From Devosiaceae bacterium (lineage in GTDB: Bacteria; Pseudomonadota; Alphaproteobacteria; Rhizobiales; Devosiaceae): a stretch of DNA of 25,505 nt. The notes under the pieces are model-generated. The model was not told where the DNA came from. It searched no databases and saw only the letters and a program-made list of their open reading frames with translations. The position numbers were made by a program, and so were the translations under genes. The stretch spans positions 1 through 25,505 of the forward strand of contig JAKISM010000015.1 in assembly GCA_021648585.1 (NCBI GenBank), given 5' to 3'. Positions within the stretch are counted from its first letter, which is position 1; every line of letters starts with the position of its first letter. This document shows positions 20,560 through 25,505 of the stretch, piece by piece.

Positions 20560-23193
20560 ATGACCTTTTTAATTCTTATTATTGCTATTGTAGTATTTTT
20601 TACTCTTGCATTAAGACAGTCACCGCTTTGGCAATGGGTACTAGCAATGTTGGTGTTTGGTATTTTGTGCATTATAAATGGTGCAGGTTGGTTTTGGGCT
20701 TTATTGCCAGCAATAATTCTTGGTGTTTTAACGATTAAACCAATTCGTATGGTTGTTCTGAGCTCTTGGGTTTTTGCTCTTACCAAAAAAATGTTGCCAA
20801 AAGTTTCTTCAACCGAGCAAGAAGCGCTAGACGCTGGCACGGTTGGCTGGGACGCTGATTTATTTTCTGGTCGCCCCAAATGGGATAATTTATTAAATAT
20901 TCGCCCACTAACAATTTCAGATGAAGAACAGGCATTTCTTGATAATGAAACCGAGCAAGCCTGTGAAATGATTGATGATTGGGATACTCGTAATAATCGG
21001 GCTGATCTGTCGCCAGAACTTTGGCAATTCCTAAAAGATAAAGGTTTTTTGGGAATGTTAATTTCTAAAGAACATGGCGGTCTTGGGTTTTGTGCGCAGG
21101 CGCAATCTATGATTGTTTCAAAAATTGCCTCTCGATCGGTTGCCGCTGGTATTACCGTTATGGTGCCAAACTCATTGGGGCCGGGTGAATTATTAGAAAA
21201 ATATGGCACAGATTCGCAAAAGAAAAAATACCTAAGGCGTTTGGCTGAGGGTAAAGAAGTGCCTTGTTTTGCATTAACTGGGCCAACTGCAGGGTCAGAT
21301 GCTGCTGGAATGCCCGATGTTGGGGTGGTAACTTATGGAACATATAAGGGCAAAAAGACACTTGGTGTTAATTTGTCATGGGACAAGCGTTATATTACTT
21401 TAGCTCCTGTTTCTACTTTACTTGGCCTAGCGGTAAATCTTTTTGATCCTGAAAATCTTTTAGGCAAAGGAGAAAATATTGGCATTACTTTAGCGCTTGT
21501 TCCAAGTGATTACCCTGGTGTTGAAATTGGTTTGCGTCATTATCCTTCCCGCTCGGCCTTTATGAATGGCCCGACTAAGGGCAAAGACGTGTTTGTGCCA
21601 ATGGAGTTTTTAATTGGTGGCGTTGAATATGCTGGGCAAGGCTGGCGTATGCTTATGGAATGTCTTTCAACTGGGCGTGCTATTTCATTACCAGCGATTG
21701 GCACTGTTTCGATTAAATCTGCGCTTCGCACTACTTCGGCTTATGCAAGAATTCGCCGCCAATTTAATATTCCTATCGGAATAATGGAAGGTGTTGCTGA
21801 TCCGCTTAGCTCGCTAGTTAAAGACGCTTATATGTTTGAAGCTTCACGTGTACTAACTGCTTCTATGGTTGATGAGGGGGAAAAGCCTTCAGTTATTTCT
21901 GCACTACTTAAATATCGTACAACTGAGGCGATGCGTGATCGCAATAATGATGCGATGGATATTCATGGTGGGCGTGCTATTCAAGATGGTCCAAAAAATT
22001 ATTTGTTCTCAAGCTATGCCGCAACTCCTGTTGCTATTACTGTTGAGGGGGCAAATATTCTCACTAGAACTTTGATAACTTTTGCACAAGGATCATTACG
22101 GGCGCACCCATATCTATATTCAGAAATTCAAGCATTGCAAAATGATGATAAAGAAGAGGGCTTAAACGATTTTGATAAAGCGTTTGGTGGGCACGTAAAA
22201 TATATGCTTGGCAATATTGCTGGCTCGTTCTTCCATGCTATTACTTTTTCTAAATTTGCTTCAACGCCATTTGATCATGATTTGGCTAAATATTATAAAA
22301 AACTACATCGATATAGCCAAAGTTTTGCGCTAGTTGCCGATTGGGTGGTGATTTATCTTGGTGGAGCAATTAAGCGTAAGCAGATGATTTCTGGGCGTAT
22401 GGCAGATATATTATCAGACCTTTATCTTATGTCAGCAACTCTTAAGCGCTTTGAAGATGAGGGGCGTATTAAAGAAGATGTACAGATAATTGAAGCAATA
22501 ATGAAAGATAGAATTGCGGCGATTGAAAGTAGTTTTATCGGCGTGTTTCGTAATTTGCCAAACTTTTTCTTGCGCAATATTATGCGTGTTTTGGTGTTTC
22601 CATTTGGCGCACATGCGCATAGTGCAAGCGATAAGGAAAACACAAAGCTTGCTCGTTTAGTTCTTTCGCCAAGTGAATTAAGAGATCGCTTAACTCATGG
22701 TGTTTATCTGACATTTGATCCTAACGATAGAACTGGTGTTTTAGAAGACGCTTTACTTAAAGTTGAAGCGGCAAAGGATATTGAAAGCAAGTTCTTAAAA
22801 GCCATTAAAAAGGGCACACTTACTCGCCGTCTTGATCGTGATATTTTTGAAGATGCTATTGCCGCTGGAATTTTGAATTCAAACGAAGTTGCAATAATGC
22901 GAGCAGCGGATGCGGCAACTAAAGAAGTTGTTAAAGTTGATGATTTTGAGGCAGGTGAATTGGGGCAAAATTATACGCCTCCCAAAAAGAAACCTGTTGC
23001 TAAAGTAAAGCCTGTTGCTAAAAAAGCGTCAGTAAAGCAAGTGGTAAAAAAATTACCAGTTAAAGCAGAACAACATTTACCAGCTAAGGTGAAGAAAAAC
23101 CTGCCGGCTAAAACAACAAAAAAGCTAGTAAAAAAACCTGCTAAAAAAGCAACTAAGAAACCAGTTGCAAAACCAAAAAAACCAGCCAAATAG
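20560..23193 (+). CDS. fadE: Acyl-CoA dehydrogenase FadE with lysine-rich C-terminal tail
   Basis: FadE is a membrane-associated FAD enzyme that makes trans-2-enoyl-CoA in the first oxidative step of the beta-oxidation cycle. The 877 residues begin with two or three hydrophobic helices (about 2-60) and the FadE hallmark TVGWDADLFSGRPKW, then the dehydrogenase core with ALTGPTAGSDAAGMPD (from about residue 237), WDKRYITLAPVSTLLGLAV, GPTKGKDVFVP, GWRMLMECLSTGRAISLPA, and AITVEGANILTR where Glu496 is the likely catalytic base. A DUF1974-type helical domain follows. The family is usually near 815 residues; the excess is a Lys/Ala/Pro/Val-rich tail at about 804-877. The start has GGGAGG seven bases upstream. 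It leads fadE-fadJ-thiolase, with 24 bp to the next gene, and is probably controlled by the LiuR-like box at 20460. Confidence 0.95.
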   Translation: MTFLILIIAIVVFFTLALRQSPLWQWVLAMLVFGILCIINGAGWFWALLPAIILGVLTIKPIRMVVLSSWVFALTKKMLPKVSSTEQEALDAGTVGWDADLFSGRPKWDNLLNIRPLTISDEEQAFLDNETEQACEMIDDWDTRNNRADLSPELWQFLKDKGFLGMLISKEHGGLGFCAQAQSMIVSKIASRSVAAGITVMVPNSLGPGELLEKYGTDSQKKKYLRRLAEGKEVPCFALTGPTAGSDAAGMPDVGVVTYGTYKGKKTLGVNLSWDKRYITLAPVSTLLGLAVNLFDPENLLGKGENIGITLALVPSDYPGVEIGLRHYPSRSAFMNGPTKGKDVFVPMEFLIGGVEYAGQGWRMLMECLSTGRAISLPAIGTVSIKSALRTTSAYARIRRQFNIPIGIMEGVADPLSSLVKDAYMFEASRVLTASMVDEGEKPSVISALLKYRTTEAMRDRNNDAMDIHGGRAIQDGPKNYLFSSYAATPVAITVEGANILTRTLITFAQGSLRAHPYLYSEIQALQNDDKEEGLNDFDKAFGGHVKYMLGNIAGSFFHAITFSKFASTPFDHDLAKYYKKLHRYSQSFALVADWVVIYLGGAIKRKQMISGRMADILSDLYLMSATLKRFEDEGRIKEDVQIIEAIMKDRIAAIESSFIGVFRNLPNFFLRNIMRVLVFPFGAHAHSASDKENTKLARLVLSPSELRDRLTHGVYLTFDPNDRTGVLEDALLKVEAAKDIESKFLKAIKKGTLTRRLDRDIFEDAIAAGILNSNEVAIMRAADAATKEVVKVDDFEAGELGQNYTPPKKKPVAKVKPVAKKASVKQVVKKLPVKAEQHLPAKVKKNLPAKTTKKLVKKPAKKATKKPVAKPKKPAK

Positions 23194-23217
23194 GCAAAAA
23201 AAATATAGGGGATAGAC

Positions 23218-25197
23218 ATGGCAAAACCACCACAGCCAAAAATGCCAAAATGCAAATATTGGAAATTTGAAATTGATGTCGAGAAAATCGGCTGGCTTAC
23301 TATTGATGTGCCAAAATCACCAGTAAATGTTCTCTCCTCAGGGGCAATAAAAGAATTATTGGATTTAGTTGCACGCTTTGAAGACTTAATAGCATCTGAT
23401 GAATTAGTTGGTGTTATCTTGCAATCAGGAAAAAATAGCGGCTTTATTGCAGGTGCCGATGTTTCTGAATTTGATAAAATGTCAGATTTTTCAGGACTGC
23501 CTAAAGAGCTTGAAAAAGTTCATGCGCTATTTGCTCGTATTGAAAAATTAAAAGCACCATTTGTTTGCACCATTCATGGTTTTTGCTTGGGTGGTGGATT
23601 AGAGCTTGCGCTTGCAACTCATTATCGCATTGCGGTAAATGATGATAAAACACGCATTGGTTTTCCTGAAGTTAAACTTGGAATTTTCCCCGGTTGGGGC
23701 GGCACAGGTCGCTCAATCAGGCAAGCAGGGCCAGTTAATGCCATGTCCATTATGCTTTCGGGTAAATACCTTAGAGCGGGTGCGGCACGGGGCATGAACT
23801 TAGTTGATAAATTGGTGCAAAATCGTGATCAATTACGTTGGGAAGCACGAAAAGCCGTTATTCAAAAACGTAAAAGCAAACCAGCTGGCTTTATGAAAAG
23901 CGTTTTAGCTAGTGCTCCTTTTAGAGGATTAATCGTTAAGAAAATGCGCCAGCAAGTAGCTAAGAAAGCAATTAAAGCGCATTATCCTGCGCCCTATTCG
24001 CTAATTGATTTATTTGAAGAAAATGGTGATGATTGGCGGGCAATGATTAAGGGCGAAATTGCTCGTTTTGTTCCTCTATTACTCTCTGATACTTCTAAAA
24101 ACCTGCGCCGTTTGTTTTTCCTTTCTGAAGGCTTAAAAAAACAGGGTTTGAGTGGCAAAGATAAGCCAAAATTTTCTCGTGTGCATGTTATTGGTGGCGG
24201 TGTTATGGGTGGTGATATTGCCGCTTGGTGTGCCTTTCGTGGCATGGCAGTAACATTGCAAGATTTAGATATTGAACGAATTGAGCCAGCGCTAAAGCGA
24301 GCCAAAAAACTATTTAAAAAGCGTCTAAGAAAACCAAACCTAGTTGCGGCTGCTATGAGCCGTATTGAGGCCGATGTTGAGGGTAAGGGTATAAAACGTG
24401 CTGATGTGGTGATTGAAGCGGTAGTTGAAAATCTTAAAATCAAGCAAGAAATTTTCAAAAATGCTGAAAAGCAAATGAAGCCAGAAGCAATTATGGCAAC
24501 GAATACATCTTCGATTGAACTTGAAAAAATTGCTTCTTCATTAAAGAATAAGAGCCGTCTTATTGGTTTGCATTTTTTCAATCCCGTAGCGCAATTACCG
24601 TTGGTTGAAATTATTCGATCAAAATATAATTCCGATAAAGATGTGGCAATGGGCGCAAGTTTTGCGCTAGCGATTGGTAAATCTCCTGTTGTGGTAAAAA
24701 GCGCTACTGGCTTTTTGGTCAATCGGGTTCTTATGCCCTATATGCTTGGTGCGGTGAACCGTGTTGAGGCAGGTGAAAGCAAAGAGCTTATTGATGCCGC
24801 AGCTGTTAAGTTTGGTATGCCAATGGGGCCTATTGAACTTATGGATATGGTTGGGCTTGATGTTGGTAAATCGGTAGCTGAAGAAGTTGGATTTCCTGTT
24901 AAGGAGGGCTCAAAATTTGCTGTTCTTGTTGCGTCAAAAAAACTTGGCAAGAAAACAGGTCAGGGCTTTTATAAATGGGAAAATGGCAAGGCACAAAAAG
25001 GCGAAGTTCCGACACATAAAGATTTAGAAGCTTTGGGGCGTGAATTGGTCAAGCCTTTGGTTGATGAAACTGAAAAGGTCGTCAAAGAGAAAATTGTAGC
25101 TAATGCTGATTTAGCTGATATTGGAGTAATATTTGGTACTGGCTTTGCTCCATTTTTAGGTGGGCCGCTAAAGGCCAGAAAAGATGGCAAAGCTTAA
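23218..25197 (+). CDS. fadJ: Fatty-acid oxidation multifunctional enzyme alpha subunit (enoyl-CoA hydratase/3-hydroxyacyl-CoA dehydrogenase)
   Basis: The 659 residues join a crotonase domain (about 10-200) to a 3-hydroxyacyl-CoA dehydrogenase (about 320-655). In the first, FIAGADVSEFDKM forms part of the CoA oxyanion hole and GFPEVKLGIFPGWGGTGRSIRQ carries the catalytic glutamate. In the second, VHVIGGGVMGGDIAAW (from 322) is the NAD site, ATNTSSIELEKIA (from about 428) binds substrate, GLHFFNPVAQLPLVEII supplies the catalytic histidine, and GFLVNRVLMPYMLG starts the dimerisation part. It is shorter than FadB/FadJ of E. coli (about 715-730). It hydrates enoyl-CoA and oxidises the product to 3-ketoacyl-CoA, directly upstream of the thiolase. 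AGGGGA lies before the ATG. Whether it is closer to FadB or FadJ cannot be settled here. Confidence 0.93.
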   Translation: MAKPPQPKMPKCKYWKFEIDVEKIGWLTIDVPKSPVNVLSSGAIKELLDLVARFEDLIASDELVGVILQSGKNSGFIAGADVSEFDKMSDFSGLPKELEKVHALFARIEKLKAPFVCTIHGFCLGGGLELALATHYRIAVNDDKTRIGFPEVKLGIFPGWGGTGRSIRQAGPVNAMSIMLSGKYLRAGAARGMNLVDKLVQNRDQLRWEARKAVIQKRKSKPAGFMKSVLASAPFRGLIVKKMRQQVAKKAIKAHYPAPYSLIDLFEENGDDWRAMIKGEIARFVPLLLSDTSKNLRRLFFLSEGLKKQGLSGKDKPKFSRVHVIGGGVMGGDIAAWCAFRGMAVTLQDLDIERIEPALKRAKKLFKKRLRKPNLVAAAMSRIEADVEGKGIKRADVVIEAVVENLKIKQEIFKNAEKQMKPEAIMATNTSSIELEKIASSLKNKSRLIGLHFFNPVAQLPLVEIIRSKYNSDKDVAMGASFALAIGKSPVVVKSATGFLVNRVLMPYMLGAVNRVEAGESKELIDAAAVKFGMPMGPIELMDMVGLDVGKSVAEEVGFPVKEGSKFAVLVASKKLGKKTGQGFYKWENGKAQKGEVPTHKDLEALGRELVKPLVDETEKVVKEKIVANADLADIGVIFGTGFAPFLGGPLKARKDGKA

Positions 25198-25208
25198 GGG
25201 GAATTATA

Positions 25209-25505
25209 ATGACTAAAAATTTAAGAAAAATCGCGATTATTGGTGGTGCAAGAATTCCATTTTGTCGTGCATATAGTGGTTATGCTGGTGAAACAAACCT
25301 AACTATGCTTTCAACGGCACTTGGTGGTTTGGCAGATAAATATGGATTACGTGGTGAAAAAATTGATGAGGTAATGGCGGGTGCTGTTATTGCTCATTCA
25401 AAAGATTTTAATCTGGCACGTGAAGCAACGCTTGACGCTGGATTTTCTCCCTTTACCCCTGGAACAACAATTCAAATAGCTTGCGGTACTTCTTTGCAAG
25501 CGGCT
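25209..25505 (+). CDS. Acetyl-CoA C-acyltransferase (thiolase), N-terminal part
   Basis: The frame runs from the ATG at 25209 (AGGGGA about 7 bases upstream) to the window edge, 99 residues. It begins RKIAIIGGARIPFCRAYSGY, typical of thiolases, with NLAREATLDAGF and then the active-site region TIQIACGTSLQAA, where the cysteine attacks the 3-ketoacyl-CoA. The ACGTSLQAA form and the HSKDFNLAREATL segment look more like the FadA2/FadI-type acetyl-CoA acyltransferases than E. coli FadA. It follows fadJ by 11 bp, so the two subunits are co-transcribed and may form a trifunctional-type complex. The remaining roughly 330 residues, including the second catalytic cysteine, lie beyond the window. Confidence 0.92.
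   Translation, partial: MTKNLRKIAIIGGARIPFCRAYSGYAGETNLTMLSTALGGLADKYGLRGEKIDEVMAGAVIAHSKDFNLAREATLDAGFSPFTPGTTIQIACGTSLQAA

Noticed and set aside
22971..23255. 94-residue Phe/Gly/Ala-rich minus-strand frame
   Set aside because: It is the complement of the lysine-rich FadE tail, which explains its hydrophobic repeats.
1..25505. CRISPR array, transposon or prophage genes
   Set aside because: No regularly spaced repeats, transposase, integrase or phage structural proteins were seen in the frames read.

Overview
This window looks like chromosome from an AT-rich alphaproteobacterium. Several gene adjacencies point to the Hyphomicrobiales (Rhizobiales) or a close relative: a J-domain protein followed by cobS-cobT, then a phytase-like protein, rpmB and a DUF3108 protein; and an inositol-monophosphatase/HisN-type gene, an N-formylglutamate amidohydrolase and the cell-cycle response regulator CpdR. 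These are recognised from sequence and recalled synteny only; no search was run.

Layout. Positions 1-4311 (+) hold the end of a J-domain protein, the cobaltochelatase subunits CobS and CobT, and a secreted phytase-like protein. Positions 4291-6338 hold a queuosine-precursor transporter, ribosomal protein L28 and a secreted DUF3108 protein. Positions 6351-12275 form a cobalamin block: a leftward operon cobB-cobQ-cbiB ending in a 79-residue membrane protein, divergent from cbiD-cobK. Together with CobST these cover corrin-ring steps, cobalt insertion, amidations and aminopropanol attachment. The use of CbiD in a CobST genome resembles the arrangement I recall from Pseudomonas aeruginosa. Positions 12292-14917 carry the HisN-like phosphatase, a candidate suhB/mmgR-type small RNA, the amidohydrolase and CpdR, followed by an unexplained run of three hairpins.

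At 15143 there is an intact tRNA-Val(GAC). Its last 62 bases plus 7 flanking bases recur at 17432-17500 with 68 of 69 bases identical, so the segment between is a tRNA-targeted island of about 2.3 kb. It has no integrase. It carries a 5' fragment of a DnaQ-like exonuclease gene, a cytosolic trypsin-like protease (a possible stand-alone defence gene), and a divergent pair of a double-domain HxlR regulator and a VOC protein sharing a 40-bp control region with a palindrome.

Positions 17720-25505 hold a second VOC gene and a fatty-acid beta-oxidation locus: a long-chain acyl-CoA ligase with a downstream MerR/LiuR-like regulator (leftward), facing fadE, a fadJ-type bifunctional enzyme and a thiolase cut off by the window end (rightward). 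Two LiuR-like palindromes in the shared control region each contain a TTGACG -35 element, and a third perfect inverted repeat lies between them. Both the ligase (N-terminus) and FadE (C-terminus) carry lysine/alanine/proline-rich tails like histone H1.
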